Part shown: piece by piece, positions 9,784 to 19,969 of the stretch | Layout of the letters: each line of letters starts with the position of its first letter | Position numbering within the stretch: the first letter of the stretch is position 1 | Origin: Roseiarcus fermentans | Lineage (GTDB): Bacteria > Pseudomonadota > Alphaproteobacteria > Rhizobiales > Beijerinckiaceae | Assembly (NCBI RefSeq): GCF_003315135.1 | Contig: NZ_QNRK01000014.1 | Coordinates: forward strand, 1-64,000 | Direction of reading: 5' to 3' | Length of the DNA stretch: 64,000 nucleotides | Program-made: the position numbers and the translations under genes | Notes under the pieces: model-generated | The model's database searches: none | Seen by the model: only the letters and a program-made list of their open reading frames with translations | Told to the model about the DNA's origin: nothing

Positions 9784-11775
9784 ATGGCCGGCGAACACGA
9801 CACCCGCCAAGCAACCCCAGCGGCTCGAGGTTTTCTGCCGGGCGTGCGCCGCCGCTGGAGCTGGATCGCCGCCGCGACGCTGGCGGGCGCTCTCGCCTCG
9901 GCGGCGTTCGTCTCCGTCGCGCCGCCGCGCTACACGGCGTCGGCCGTCATCTCTCCCGCCGAGCCGCCGCGGTTTTCGGCCTCGGGCTCCATGACGCCGG
10001 AGGACCCGGAGGCGCTGGCGCAGTCGATCGAATCCCTCGACGTCGCCCGCGCGGCGATTGACAGGCTGCAGCTCGCCGTCGATCCCGAGTTCCGCGGCGA
10101 GGACGCGCCCGGCCGGTTTCTCTCGCGCCTCGGCGTCACGCCGGCGACCGGATCGCGGGCGATCCGCATCGCGTTCCAGGCGCGCGACCCGGAGCTCGCG
10201 GCGCGGGCCGCCAATACGGTCGCGGAACTTGCCGTCCAGTCGCTCGACGAGGCGCGGGCGAGGTCCGTTCGCGCCGTCGAGGCCCGGCTCGGCAAGACGA
10301 TCGAGGACGCGACGGCCAGGGTCGCGGAGGCGGAGGCGAACGTCGAGGCCGAGCGCCTTCGGACCGCCCCGCCGGCGAACGCGGCGGGGCAGGGGGCCGA
10401 CGAGACGGAGCTGGAGGCGAAGCTTTCCGCCGCGCGCGCCGCCTCGGCCGCGGCGGCGGGGAAGGCGGCGCAATTGCGCCGGCTCGCGCAGGAAGGGCGT
10501 CTCGCCGACCTGCCGCCGTCGCTCGCCGACGACCCCTTGCGGCGCCTGCTCGAGCAGCGCGCCCCGATCCGGGCCGAAATCGCCGACGCGTCGCGGACGC
10601 TGCTGCCGCTGCATCCCCGCATGAAGGACCTCGCCGCCGAACTCGCCGCCGTCGACGGCCAGATTCGCGATGCGGTCGAGAGAGAATCGCGCGCGAGCGA
10701 AGCGGAGGCGCGCCGGGCGGCGGACGAGGCCGACGCGCTCGAGACTGCGCTCGCCGAGCGATCGAAGGCGGCCGCCGCCGTTTCGGTTGCGCCGACATCG
10801 GCGTCGGCGCTGCGCGCGCTCGAACGTGAGGCGCAGACGGCGCGCGAGGCGCTTCAGTCATACCGACAGATGGCTCGCGAGCTGGAATCCCGCGAGGCGG
10901 CCGAGGCCGAAGCCGGGACCGCCCGGATCGTCATGCGGGCGGAACCGCCGCGCTCACCGGTTTTCCCGAAGACTGCGTCGACCCTGGCCATCGGGACCGC
11001 GGCCGGCTTCGGTCTCGGCAGCCTGGCCGCGTCGCTCGCCGCGCTCGCAGGCGCGCGCCGTCGGTCCGCGCCCACGACGGCGGCGCTCGACCCGACGACG
11101 CCGGGCTCCATAGCGGGGGCGCGGCCCGAATCGGGGGCCTCCGCGCCCGTCGATGTCCCGGAGCCTTTCCCGCATGCGGCGCCCGCAGGCGCGCTCGACG
11201 ACGTTGCGACGCTGGTTGCGACGCTCCGCCGTCTCAAACCGGCCGGGAATCTGGTCGTTCTCGTCGCGGGCGACGAGTCCGGGCGGGCGCTGGCGGTGGC
11301 GCTCGAGACGGCGCGCCGGTTCGCCGCAGCGCGCGCGACGGCGTTCATCGATCTGGGACGGACGCAGGAGTGGCTCGCCGACATCCTTCACCGGGACGAG
11401 GGCGACGTGCCGGCGATCCCGGGCCTTTCCGATCTCGTCGCCGGGCGCGCCGGCTTCGGCGAGGTGATCCGGCGCGACCTCTCCTCGACCCTGGACGTCG
11501 TCCTGGCTGGGGCAAACCCGGGAAGCGGGCCCCTCGGCGATGCGCTGACCGCCTTCGCGGCCTCCTACGGGGCGGTCGTCCTCCACGCGTCCGACTGGCG
11601 GAGCGCATGGGCGAGAGAGGCGGCGCGTGCGGCGGACGCGCTCGCCGTGGTCGCGCCCGCGGCGCGCGCCGGGCCGGCGCGGGACCGGGCGGCGTCAGCG
11701 CTCATGGAGGACTGCCCGACGGTTCTGGCCTTCGCCGTGCGGGCCGCCCGGACAGCGCCCGAGCCGGTCCTGTGA
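9784..11775 (+). CDS. Wzz/GumC-like chain-length protein with a degenerate BY-kinase-like domain
   Basis: A 663-residue inner-membrane protein of exopolysaccharide assembly. A short cytoplasmic N-terminus is followed by a membrane segment (about 28-50), a periplasmic Wzz part with long Ala/Glu/Arg-rich coiled coils (about 140-400), a second membrane segment (about 415-445), and a C-terminal domain of about 190 residues. That domain resembles the cytoplasmic kinase of GumC/ExoP proteins (VVLVAGDESGRALAVALETARRF), but the phosphate-binding Lys/Thr of a Walker A motif is missing and no Tyr-rich tail follows, so it is probably not a kinase. ATG 9784 has AAGGAACAG upstream. It pairs with the divergent export lipoprotein. 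No glycosyltransferases follow, so the sugar genes are elsewhere. Confidence 0.85.
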   Translation: MAGEHDTRQATPAARGFLPGVRRRWSWIAAATLAGALASAAFVSVAPPRYTASAVISPAEPPRFSASGSMTPEDPEALAQSIESLDVARAAIDRLQLAVDPEFRGEDAPGRFLSRLGVTPATGSRAIRIAFQARDPELAARAANTVAELAVQSLDEARARSVRAVEARLGKTIEDATARVAEAEANVEAERLRTAPPANAAGQGADETELEAKLSAARAASAAAAGKAAQLRRLAQEGRLADLPPSLADDPLRRLLEQRAPIRAEIADASRTLLPLHPRMKDLAAELAAVDGQIRDAVERESRASEAEARRAADEADALETALAERSKAAAAVSVAPTSASALRALEREAQTAREALQSYRQMARELESREAAEAEAGTARIVMRAEPPRSPVFPKTASTLAIGTAAGFGLGSLAASLAALAGARRRSAPTTAALDPTTPGSIAGARPESGASAPVDVPEPFPHAAPAGALDDVATLVATLRRLKPAGNLVVLVAGDESGRALAVALETARRFAAARATAFIDLGRTQEWLADILHRDEGDVPAIPGLSDLVAGRAGFGEVIRRDLSSTLDVVLAGANPGSGPLGDALTAFAASYGAVVLHASDWRSAWAREAARAADALAVVAPAARAGPARDRAASALMEDCPTVLAFAVRAARTAPEPVL

Positions 11776-11800
11776 CCGGCCTGGGCGACGGGCGCGCGCG

Positions 11801-11816
11801 GGGCGGCCAGCCGCCC
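11801..11816. terminator. hairpin between convergent genes
   Basis: GGGCGG-CCAG-CCGCCC lies between the ends of the Wzz-like gene (+) and the AtoE-like gene (-). It has no T-tract on either side, so it may only be a weak bidirectional stop. Confidence 0.3.
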
Positions 11817-11828
11817 TCAGGAGAGCCC

Positions 11829-13241
11829 TTACGGAAGGATCGGCGCGACGTAGGGCAGCGTCAGGCCCAGCGCCCACAGCATGACGAGCACGACGGGGGC
11901 GAGGATGATGAGTTGCAGGATCGAGTAGCCAGCCAGATCGCGCGCCTTCACCCCGGTCAGCCCGAGCAGCGGCAGCATCCAGAACGGGTTGATGAAATTC
12001 GGCAGCGCCTCGGCGGCGTTGTAGACCAGAACCATCCAGCCGAGGTTGACCTTGAGCTGGTTGGCCGCCTCGAGCACATAGGGCGCCTCGACGATCCATT
12101 TTCCCCCGCCCGAGGGCAGGAACAGCCCCAGCACCGCCGAATAGACGCCGATCACGAACGGCAGGGTGTCATGCGTCGAGATCGAGACGAAAAACCTGGC
12201 CAGCACGTCGGTCAGACCAGAGCCGACGAGGACGCCGAAAATCCCGGCGTACAGCGGAAACTGCAGCAGCACGCCGCCGGTCATCGGCACGGCCCGCCCG
12301 GCCGCGCGCAGATAGGAGCGGGGCGTCCAGTGCAGCAGCATGCCGGCGATCAGGAAGGCGAAATTGTAGTTGTTGAGGTCGACCGCCGCGAGCAGGCCCT
12401 TCTCGGCAAACAGGCCGTAGAGATAGATGACCCCGAGGACCACGATCACGAGGGTCAGAATCGGGCTGAACTCGAGCCATTCGCCGGGCGTCTTCGGCTT
12501 GTCGACGACGGCTTCCTCATCCTTGTAGGAGAGGCCGGCCATCTCGATGGTCCTGGCGGTGTCGGCGCCGGGGCAGGAAGCGTAGGCGACCCACACCGAG
12601 AGCGCCATCAGGACGACGATCATCACGAGGTTCTGCCAGGTGAACAGGGTTTGGGTGAGCGGGATGACGCCGCTGATCTTCAGCAGCGCCGGCGGGATCG
12701 ACCCCTTGGTGCACATCAGCAGCGCCGCCGAGGACGAGAACCCCAGAGCCCAGACGCTGCCGAGGCCCAGATAGGCCGCCGTGCCGACCGCGCGATAGTC
12801 CACCCCCTTGATCCGCTTGCTGACCTCGCGGCTGAGAATCCCAGCGAAGATCAAGCTGAAGCCCCAGCTCAGCAGCGACGAGGCGATGGCGACGAAGGCG
12901 ACATAGGCGACCGCCCCTCTCGGGGTTCTCGGCACGCGCGCCAGCGCCACCACGAGGCGCTTGACCGGCGGCGCGACCGCGAGGACGTAGCCGCCGATGA
13001 CGACGAAGCTCATCTGCATGGTGAACGGGATCAGGGTCCAGAACGACTTGCCGAAATCCGTTCCGACCTGCATCGGGGTGCGCCCCATTGCGAGGGCGGC
13101 GACGCAGACGATCACCACCGCGATCGCGGCGAAGACGTAGGCGTCGGGAAACCAGCGCTCGCTCCAGTCGGCCAGCGCCGCCCCGACGCGGGCCAGCGGC
13201 CCGACGCGTTCGGACCTGGTCCCTCCCTGCCCAGCCGTCAT
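11829..13241 (-). CDS. atoE: short-chain fatty acid transporter, AtoE family
   Basis: A 470-residue integral membrane protein with about 12 hydrophobic segments across its whole length. It carries the AtoE signatures: N-terminal DWSERWFPDAYVFA, TPMQV..FGKSFWTLIPFTMQM, SWGFSLIFAGIL, and FLPSGGGKWIVEAPYV with NFINPFW near the end. E. coli AtoE takes up short-chain fatty acids such as butyrate and acetoacetate. ATG 13241 is preceded by AAAGGAAA. The gene stands alone between convergent and divergent neighbours. With two PHA synthases nearby it could feed C4 acids into PHA, but that link is inferred from context. No ato CoA-transferase genes are visible. Confidence 0.88.
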   Translation of the reverse strand: MTAGQGGTRSERVGPLARVGAALADWSERWFPDAYVFAAIAVVIVCVAALAMGRTPMQVGTDFGKSFWTLIPFTMQMSFVVIGGYVLAVAPPVKRLVVALARVPRTPRGAVAYVAFVAIASSLLSWGFSLIFAGILSREVSKRIKGVDYRAVGTAAYLGLGSVWALGFSSSAALLMCTKGSIPPALLKISGVIPLTQTLFTWQNLVMIVVLMALSVWVAYASCPGADTARTIEMAGLSYKDEEAVVDKPKTPGEWLEFSPILTLVIVVLGVIYLYGLFAEKGLLAAVDLNNYNFAFLIAGMLLHWTPRSYLRAAGRAVPMTGGVLLQFPLYAGIFGVLVGSGLTDVLARFFVSISTHDTLPFVIGVYSAVLGLFLPSGGGKWIVEAPYVLEAANQLKVNLGWMVLVYNAAEALPNFINPFWMLPLLGLTGVKARDLAGYSILQLIILAPVVLVMLWALGLTLPYVAPILP

Positions 13242-13441
13242 CACGGGTTTCCTTTCACGCTCTTGCGGTCGATGCGCGCGTTCCGTATCGAGCCTGGCGA
13301 GGCGTCGAAAGCGTCGCGCGTTGCCGCGAAGGGAAGCCTTCGACGACGTTCGCGTCAACGCGGCGGATTGTCCCGTGAACCATCGCCCACGTGCTCAGTC
13401 GCCTTGACGTCCGCCTCGCATCGTCTCACCATCATTGCGCC

Positions 13442-14143
13442 ATGAAATCCGGTCCGCGCAAATTCGAACTGACGGCGGACATCCTCCTCCGGGCCTATTC
13501 GATCGGCGTCTTTCCAATGGCCGAGAGCCGGGAGTCGACGGAGCTCTTCTGGGTCGAGCCCCATGAGCGGGGCGTGTTCCCGCTCGATGGCCTCGTCGTC
13601 TCCAGGAGCCTCGCCAAGACGGTGCGATCGGGCCGGTTCGAGGTGGTCGCCGACCGCGACTTCTCTGCGGTGATGCGCGCCTGCGCCGAACGCGACAACA
13701 CCTGGATCAACGACGAAATTCTCAGGCTGTACTGTAGCCTTCACGACGCGGGCCACGCCCATTCGGTCGAGGTCTACCAGAGCGGCGAACTGGTCGGCGG
13801 ACTTTACGGGGTGAGCCTGCGCAGCGTCTTCTTCGGCGAGAGCATGTTCCATCGCGTCCGCGACGCGTCCAAGGCGGCGCTGGTGCATCTGTTCGCACGG
13901 CTGAGGGCGGGCGGCTATCGGCTGCTCGACACGCAGTTCCTGACCGAGCATCTGGCGAGCCTCGGCGCCGTCGCCGTCTCGCGCGAAGATTTCCGACTCA
14001 TGCTGGCCGAATCGCTTAGAACTGGGGCCGATTTTGGCGCCGTACCCGCCGGGCGGGCGCTGTCGGGCGACGAAGCTCTGTCCCTCGCGTTCGGCATGGA
14101 ATTTGCTAAGCAGTCGAAAGACGGCGGACGATCCGTCGCGTGA
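13442..14143 (+). CDS. aat: leucyl/phenylalanyl-tRNA--protein transferase
   Basis: A 233-residue enzyme that adds Leu or Phe from tRNA to proteins with N-terminal Lys or Arg, marking them for ClpS/ClpAP. Diagnostic motifs include LLRAYSIGVFPMAE, FWVEPHERGVFPLDG, NTWINDEI, SVEVY..GELVGGLYGVSLRSVFFGESMF and LDTQFLTEHLASLGA. ATG 13442 matches the family start; the upstream in-frame GTG at 13391 adds residues unlike the family. The ClpS partner gene is 37 kb away at 51174. It is followed 15 bases later by the ATP-grasp gene, so the four genes to 17396 may be co-transcribed. Confidence 0.95.
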   Translation: MKSGPRKFELTADILLRAYSIGVFPMAESRESTELFWVEPHERGVFPLDGLVVSRSLAKTVRSGRFEVVADRDFSAVMRACAERDNTWINDEILRLYCSLHDAGHAHSVEVYQSGELVGGLYGVSLRSVFFGESMFHRVRDASKAALVHLFARLRAGGYRLLDTQFLTEHLASLGAVAVSREDFRLMLAESLRTGADFGAVPAGRALSGDEALSLAFGMEFAKQSKDGGRSVA

Positions 14144-14158
14144 GCAACAGGAAACGGC

Positions 14159-15598
14159 ATGGCGGGGGTTGCAGCGTTTGACGAGATGGGGCGTGAGGGC
14201 GAGCCGGCGCGCGCGCTCTATCGCAAGGTGGCGCGCTGGCTTGAGGAGACGCCGGCGGAGCTTTTGGCCTCGCGCCGGGCCCAGGCCGAATACATGTTTC
14301 GCCGGATCGGCATCACCTTCGGCGTCTACGGCGACAAGGACGCGGCCGAGCGCCTGATTCCGTTCGACATCGTGCCGCGCCTGATCTCGCGCGCCGAATG
14401 GCGGAAGCTCGAGGCCGGCCTGACCCAACGGGTCAAGGCCCTGAACATGTTCCTCACCGACGTCTACGGCGCGCGCAGGATTCTGAACGAGTCGATCATC
14501 CCGCCCGAGCTGATCCTGCGCAATCCGTTCTATCGTCCGGAAATGATCGGGAGGCGCGCGCCGCACGACATCTGGGCGCACATCGCCGGAATCGACATCG
14601 TCCGCGTGGACGACGAGTCCTTCTACGTGCTCGAGGACAACGCCCGCACGCCCTCGGGGGTCTCCTACATGCTGGAAAATCGCGAGGTGACGATGCGGCT
14701 CCTGCCGGACCTGTTCGCCCGGCACAGCGTCGCGCCGGTGGATGATTATCCGGACGAGTTGCTCGCCTGCCTGCGCTCGGTTGCGCCGCGACAGGATCGC
14801 AGCGAGGCGACGATCGTTGTCCTCACCCCGGGTCTGTACAATTCGGCTTACTACGAGCATTCGTTCCTCGCCGACAAGCTCGGCGTCGAACTGGTCGAGG
14901 GGCGCGACCTGTTCGTCGAGGACGACCAGGTGTTCATGCGCACGACGCTCGGACCGCGAAGGGTCGACGTCATCTACCGGCGCGTCGACGACGACTTTCT
15001 CGATCCGCTGGTGTTCAACCCCCAGTCGGTGCTCGGCGTGCCCGGCCTGATCGGCGCCTATTTGGCGGGCAACGTGACCATTGCGAATGCAGTCGGCACC
15101 GGAGTGGCCGACGACAAGGCGATCTACAGCTACGTGCCCGACCTGATCCGCTTCTACCTCAGCGAGGAGCCTCTGCTGAAGAACGTGCCGACCTACCGCT
15201 GTCGCGAACCCGACGGCCTCAAATATGTGCTGGAGCGGCTCGATCAGCTGGTGGTCAAGGAGGTCAACGGCTCGGGCGGCTACGGGATGCTGGTCGGACC
15301 GCACGCGACCCAGGCCCAGCGCGAGCAGTTCGCAGCCAAGATCAAGGCCGATCCTGCCAATTACATCGCCCAGCCGACGCTGGCGCTCTCGACCTGTCCC
15401 GCCTCGTTCGATAAGGGGGTCGCGCCGCGACACGTCGATCTTCGCCCGTTCGTTCTGTCCGGCGCGGATTCGGTGCGCATCGTGCCCGGCGGCCTCACCC
15501 GCGTCGCGCTGAAGGAAGGCTCGCTCGTGGTCAATTCCAGCCAGGGCGGCGGCACCAAGGACACTTGGATCGTCGACGACATCGAGGACGAGGACTGA
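14159..15598 (+). CDS. circularly permuted ATP-grasp protein
   Basis: A 479-residue member of the circularly permuted ATP-grasp (type 2) family. Typical blocks are visible: EYMFRRIGITFGVYGDKDA, ERLIPFDIVPRLI, IDIVRVDDESFYVLEDNARTPSG with its metal/ATP-contact Glu/Asn, VEGRDLFVEDDQVFMRTT and LVVKEVNGSGGYGMLVGP. These proteins are thought to be peptide or amide ligases, but the natural product is unknown. The gene is followed 3 bases later by the alpha-E gene and then the transglutaminase-like gene, the standard three-gene set that suggests a shared peptide-modifying pathway. Start ATG 14159 fits the family. Confidence 0.93.
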   Translation: MAGVAAFDEMGREGEPARALYRKVARWLEETPAELLASRRAQAEYMFRRIGITFGVYGDKDAAERLIPFDIVPRLISRAEWRKLEAGLTQRVKALNMFLTDVYGARRILNESIIPPELILRNPFYRPEMIGRRAPHDIWAHIAGIDIVRVDDESFYVLEDNARTPSGVSYMLENREVTMRLLPDLFARHSVAPVDDYPDELLACLRSVAPRQDRSEATIVVLTPGLYNSAYYEHSFLADKLGVELVEGRDLFVEDDQVFMRTTLGPRRVDVIYRRVDDDFLDPLVFNPQSVLGVPGLIGAYLAGNVTIANAVGTGVADDKAIYSYVPDLIRFYLSEEPLLKNVPTYRCREPDGLKYVLERLDQLVVKEVNGSGGYGMLVGPHATQAQREQFAAKIKADPANYIAQPTLALSTCPASFDKGVAPRHVDLRPFVLSGADSVRIVPGGLTRVALKEGSLVVNSSQGGGTKDTWIVDDIEDED

Positions 15599-15601
15599 AC
15601 C

Positions 15602-16561
15602 ATGCTCGCCCGCACCGCCGACAACCTGTTCTGGCTCGCCCGCGCGATGGAGCGCGCCGACTACATCGCCCGCACCATCGAGGCGACGCTCAGACTCGAA
15701 TATCTGCCCAAGACCGAGGGCGAGAAGACCGGCGAATGGGAAGGCGCGCTCAACGCCGCCGGCGCCTACGACAGCTTCATCGAGGCGCATGGCGACCTCG
15801 ATGAGGAAAACGCGGTCGAATACCTGACCTTCGACCGCAGCAATCCGTCGTCGATCTGCAACTGCCTCGAGAACGCCCGCACCGCGGGCCGCGCCGTGCG
15901 CACCGCGCTCACCGCCGAGACCTGGACGGCGATCAACGACGCCTGGCTCGAGCTCAAGCGCTTCGAGGCGAGCCATCGGTTCTCGCGCCCGATGGACCGG
16001 GTCGCGCTGACCCGCTTCCTCGACTACGTCAAGAAGGCGTCGCTCGACTTCGACGGCTCCTGCTACCGCACCATGCTGCGCAACGACGCCTACTGGTTCA
16101 ACCGGCTCGGCATCTTCATCGAACGCGCCGACAACACCGCGCGCCTGCTCGACGTCAAGTATCATCTGCTGCTGCCGTCGACCGAGCAGATCGGCGGCTC
16201 GCTCGACTATTTTCAGTGGGTCGCCATCCTGCGCGCCGTGTCGGCGGCGACCGCCTACCACTGGGTCTATCGCGACCGGGTGAAGCCCTGGCTGATCGCC
16301 GATCTCCTGATCCTCAAGCGGGCCATGCCGCGATCGCTGATTTCCTGTTACGAGAGCATCGATCGGGCGCTGGACAGTCTCGCGCGCGACGACGGCCGCA
16401 GCGGCCTGGCGCAGCGGCACGCCAGGGCGATGCACGCCAGACTGGAGCGCGCCAGCATGACCCAGATCTTCCAGGGCGGGCTGCACGAGTTCATCACGGC
16501 GTTCATCGAGGACAACGCCCGTCTGTCGAGCACGATTTCCGAGCAATATCTCTTCACCTGA
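15602..16561 (+). CDS. alpha-E domain protein (DUF403)
   Basis: A 319-residue all-helical protein beginning MLARTADNLFWLARAMERADYIARTIEATLR, the hallmark of the alpha-E family. Later blocks such as NPSSICNCLENARTAGRAVR, WFNRLGIFIERADNTARLLDVKYH and YHWVYRDRVKPW are also typical. Function is not established; it always accompanies the permuted ATP-grasp protein and is presumed to work with it. Only 3 bases separate it from the ATP-grasp gene and 13 from the next gene, so translation is probably coupled. Confidence 0.93.
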   Translation: MLARTADNLFWLARAMERADYIARTIEATLRLEYLPKTEGEKTGEWEGALNAAGAYDSFIEAHGDLDEENAVEYLTFDRSNPSSICNCLENARTAGRAVRTALTAETWTAINDAWLELKRFEASHRFSRPMDRVALTRFLDYVKKASLDFDGSCYRTMLRNDAYWFNRLGIFIERADNTARLLDVKYHLLLPSTEQIGGSLDYFQWVAILRAVSAATAYHWVYRDRVKPWLIADLLILKRAMPRSLISCYESIDRALDSLARDDGRSGLAQRHARAMHARLERASMTQIFQGGLHEFITAFIEDNARLSSTISEQYLFT

Positions 16562-16574
16562 GCGGGGGCATGGA

Positions 16575-17396
16575 TTGCGGATCCGGATTTCGCACGAGAC
16601 GACCCATCGCTATGCGCCGCCGGCGCGGATGCTGATCCAGAACCTGCGGCTGACGCCGCACGGGTTCGACAGTCAGTATCTGCTGTTCTGGCGGGTCGCC
16701 CTCGACATCGACAGCGCGATCAAGACCTCGGAGGACGCGCACGGCAACGTCGTCAGCACGTTCTCCCACCACGGCGCGCCCATCGAGCGCCTGACGGTGA
16801 CGGCGCGCGGCGAAGTCGAGACGAGCGACTCGGCCGGCGTGATTCGCGGGACGGCCGAGCGGCTGCCGACCGACATGTACCTGCGAGACAGTCCTCTGGC
16901 GCACGTCAACGGGGCGTTGCGCGCCTTCGCCATCGAGTCGGCCGGCGGCGCGCAGGACCCGCTCGACGCCCTGCACAGGTTGATGGCCGAACTGCACCGG
17001 GTGATGAGCTTCGACCCCTATCAGACTGACGATCCGGATTCGGCTGCTGAAGCCTTCGCGCTCAGGCGGGGTCGGGCGCGCGACTTCGCCAACATTTTCA
17101 TCGCCTGCGCCCGCGCCCTCGGCGCCCCGGCCCGCTTCGTCACCGGCTATCGCGCCTTCGAGGAGCCTGACGGGGAGGCCGGCGCGCACGCCTGGGCGGA
17201 GGCCCACGTGCCCCGGCTCGGCTGGGTGGCCTTCGATCCGACCGTCTGCATCTGCGCCGATCCCGGCTACGTCCGCGTCGTGGTCGGCTTCGACGCGCGC
17301 GACGCGAGTTTCGCCAGCGCCGCTCACGGAATGAGCGACGACACGATCGAAAGCGTGATCAGGGTCGAGCAGGCTCGGTTCCAGACGCAATCCTGA
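16575..17396 (+). CDS. transglutaminase-like protein lacking the catalytic cysteine
   Basis: A 273-residue member of the bacterial transglutaminase-like (cysteine peptidase fold) family, with the usual N-terminal beta domain (MRIRISHETTHRYAPPARML) and the core domain from about residue 125. In active relatives the core motif is G-x-C-x-D; here it is G-R-A-R-D (166-170), so Ala168 (codon GCG) replaces the cysteine. The His (AGAHAWAEAHV, His205) and Asp (FDPT, Asp221) remain. It starts 13 bases after the alpha-E gene and closes the triad. It may therefore be a non-catalytic partner or use different chemistry, unless the cysteine codon is a sequence error. Cys178 lies ten residues on, in a helix, and is an unlikely replacement. 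Confidence 0.9.
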   Translation: MRIRISHETTHRYAPPARMLIQNLRLTPHGFDSQYLLFWRVALDIDSAIKTSEDAHGNVVSTFSHHGAPIERLTVTARGEVETSDSAGVIRGTAERLPTDMYLRDSPLAHVNGALRAFAIESAGGAQDPLDALHRLMAELHRVMSFDPYQTDDPDSAAEAFALRRGRARDFANIFIACARALGAPARFVTGYRAFEEPDGEAGAHAWAEAHVPRLGWVAFDPTVCICADPGYVRVVVGFDARDASFASAAHGMSDDTIESVIRVEQARFQTQS

Positions 17397-17479
17397 GCGC
17401 GCGTGATCGAGGGGACGCGACCCGCGGCGGGCCGGTTTTGAGCGTTGTCAAAGCCTTGCGCGGAATTCTCCGGGCGGCG

Positions 17480-17715
17480 GTAACTCCCAAGGTGGACGCC
17501 GAAGAACGCCGTCATCGCGAGCGAAGCGCGGCGATCCAGGGGCCGCTGGGCTACTGTTGCAGCTCGTGGACCGCCAGGCCGTCCTTCGGGCTTCGTTGCG
17601 AGCAGAAGACGGAGCAATTCTTGCAAAATGCACGCAAACAGCGTCGTGGATTGCGTCGTCCCCCGGGCTCTTCGACCCGGGGGTTGCTCCTCGCAATGAC
17701 GGGGTTGGGAGTTAC
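17480..17715. repeat. palindrome-rich intergenic repeat, unit 1
   Basis: A 236-bp unit bounded by GTAACTCCC at its left end and GGGAGTTAC at its right end. Inside are GTCATCGCGAGCGAAGCG near the left and TTGCTCCTCGCAATGACGGG at the right. It contains no gene. Unit 2 begins nine bases later in inverted order. Confidence 0.75.
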
Positions 17716-17756
17716 AAGAGTGACGTAACTCCCAACCCCGTCATTGCGAGGAGCAA
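17684..17756. repeat. perfect 32-bp inverted repeat at the junction of units 1 and 2
   Basis: Bases 17684-17715 and 17725-17756 are perfect reverse complements separated by 9 bases. In RNA this would be a very stable hairpin. It is the head-to-head junction of the two repeat units. Confidence 0.9.
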
Positions 17757-17917
17757 AGCGACGAAGCAACCCATGCCGCCGCTTGCCTCCTGCGGAAGAA
17801 ATTGCTCGCAAGGAAGGGCGGCGGGACGACCAGAGGGCGCGACAGCGGCCCAGCGGCCCTGGATCGCTTCGCTTCGCTCGCGATGACGGCGCTGTTGGCC
17901 ACCGGCTTGGGAGTTAC
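17725..17917. repeat. palindrome-rich intergenic repeat, unit 2
   Basis: A 193-bp unit, again GTAACTCCC to GGGAGTTAC. Its right part (about 17850-17887, CAGCGGCCCTGGATCGC...GCGATGAC) is nearly the reverse complement of the left part of unit 1 (17511-17549), so units 1 and 2 together are a large nested inverted repeat. The core TTGCGAGGAGC...GACGAAGCAA (17744-17769) recurs at 31987-32012. Confidence 0.75.
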
Positions 17918-17925
17918 GGGCGGCG

Positions 17926-18117
17926 GTAACTCCCGAGGCGGCGCCGCCCTCTCCCTTGGGGAGAGGACAGCCGGGCGAAGCCCGGCAGGATGAGGGCTCG
18001 GAACGCCGACCGTCGGCGTGGCGCACCCTCACCTGGCCGCTTCGCGGCCTGTCCTCTCCCTGAGGGAGAGGGGTTTGCCCACTTCCTCCCCCCGGCTTGG
18101 CTGTTACCCATTGTCCC
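17926..18117. repeat. palindrome-rich intergenic repeat, unit 3
   Basis: Starts with the same 17-base junction sequence as unit 1 (GGGCGGCG plus GTAACTCCC) and ends GGCTGTTAC. The inside is different: facing copies of CCCTCTCCC-x-GGGAGAGG around 17946-17970 and 18054-18071, and a GCCGGGCGAAGCCCGGC hairpin near 17970. It looks like another repeat family inserted between the same ends. The rest of the gap, 18118-18586, shows no gene. Confidence 0.65.
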
Positions 18118-18586
18118 GCTCGGCCGGCGCCGCCGGAATCCCGTGTCCGCGCCAATCGGATTCTTTCGAAGTTTCAAACAGCGTCGAGGGCGCGCTCTCG
18201 GCCGCGTCGAACCGGTAGCGTTCCGTAAAACAGAATATAGATAGCATAGGCTCGTGCAAAAGAAAAGAACTTTCGACCCGTTCACCGCGTCGCATTCCGG
18301 GCCGGCGGTCCTCCCGGCGGTCCTGGCCCGGGGCGGCGCCAGTGGGCGCGGACCGCCAGCTCGACGGGACGGCGCAACCGGCGGGAAGGCGGTCGGGGAC
18401 GGTGACAGGCGTTGCGTCCATCGGCTAAGGAACGTCGCGTGCGACTCGGGCCAGCGGCCGTCGAGACGCGCCGCTTTCACAATCGGAGGTCTGCCCGATG
18501 ACGACACGGCTCCCCGCTTTCGGCGTCTCTGTCGGCTGCGCCGGGACTCGGCTCGCGCGCGACCGGCGTTGCTCCCGGGCGGTCGG

Positions 18587-19829
<1,243 letters not shown>

Positions 19830-19969
19830 AGGAAACAGGAATTAAGAACTCGTCGTTTGGCGAAACGCCGCGCAAGAAACAATAGCCTAGGCTTCGTGCG
19901 TCTTGCTGCCTGCCAGCTACTGCTTATCCTGCCAACAAGCGCTTTGACGCAGGCGTCAGGAAACGATCC

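Noticed and set aside
13355-16546. 1063-codon minus-strand reading frame
   Set aside because: Antisense to aat, the ATP-grasp and alpha-E genes, which have clear family motifs.
17480-18117. Insertion sequence or transposon remnant with a transposase
   Set aside because: No reading frame inside resembles a transposase; the units are short non-coding palindromic repeats.
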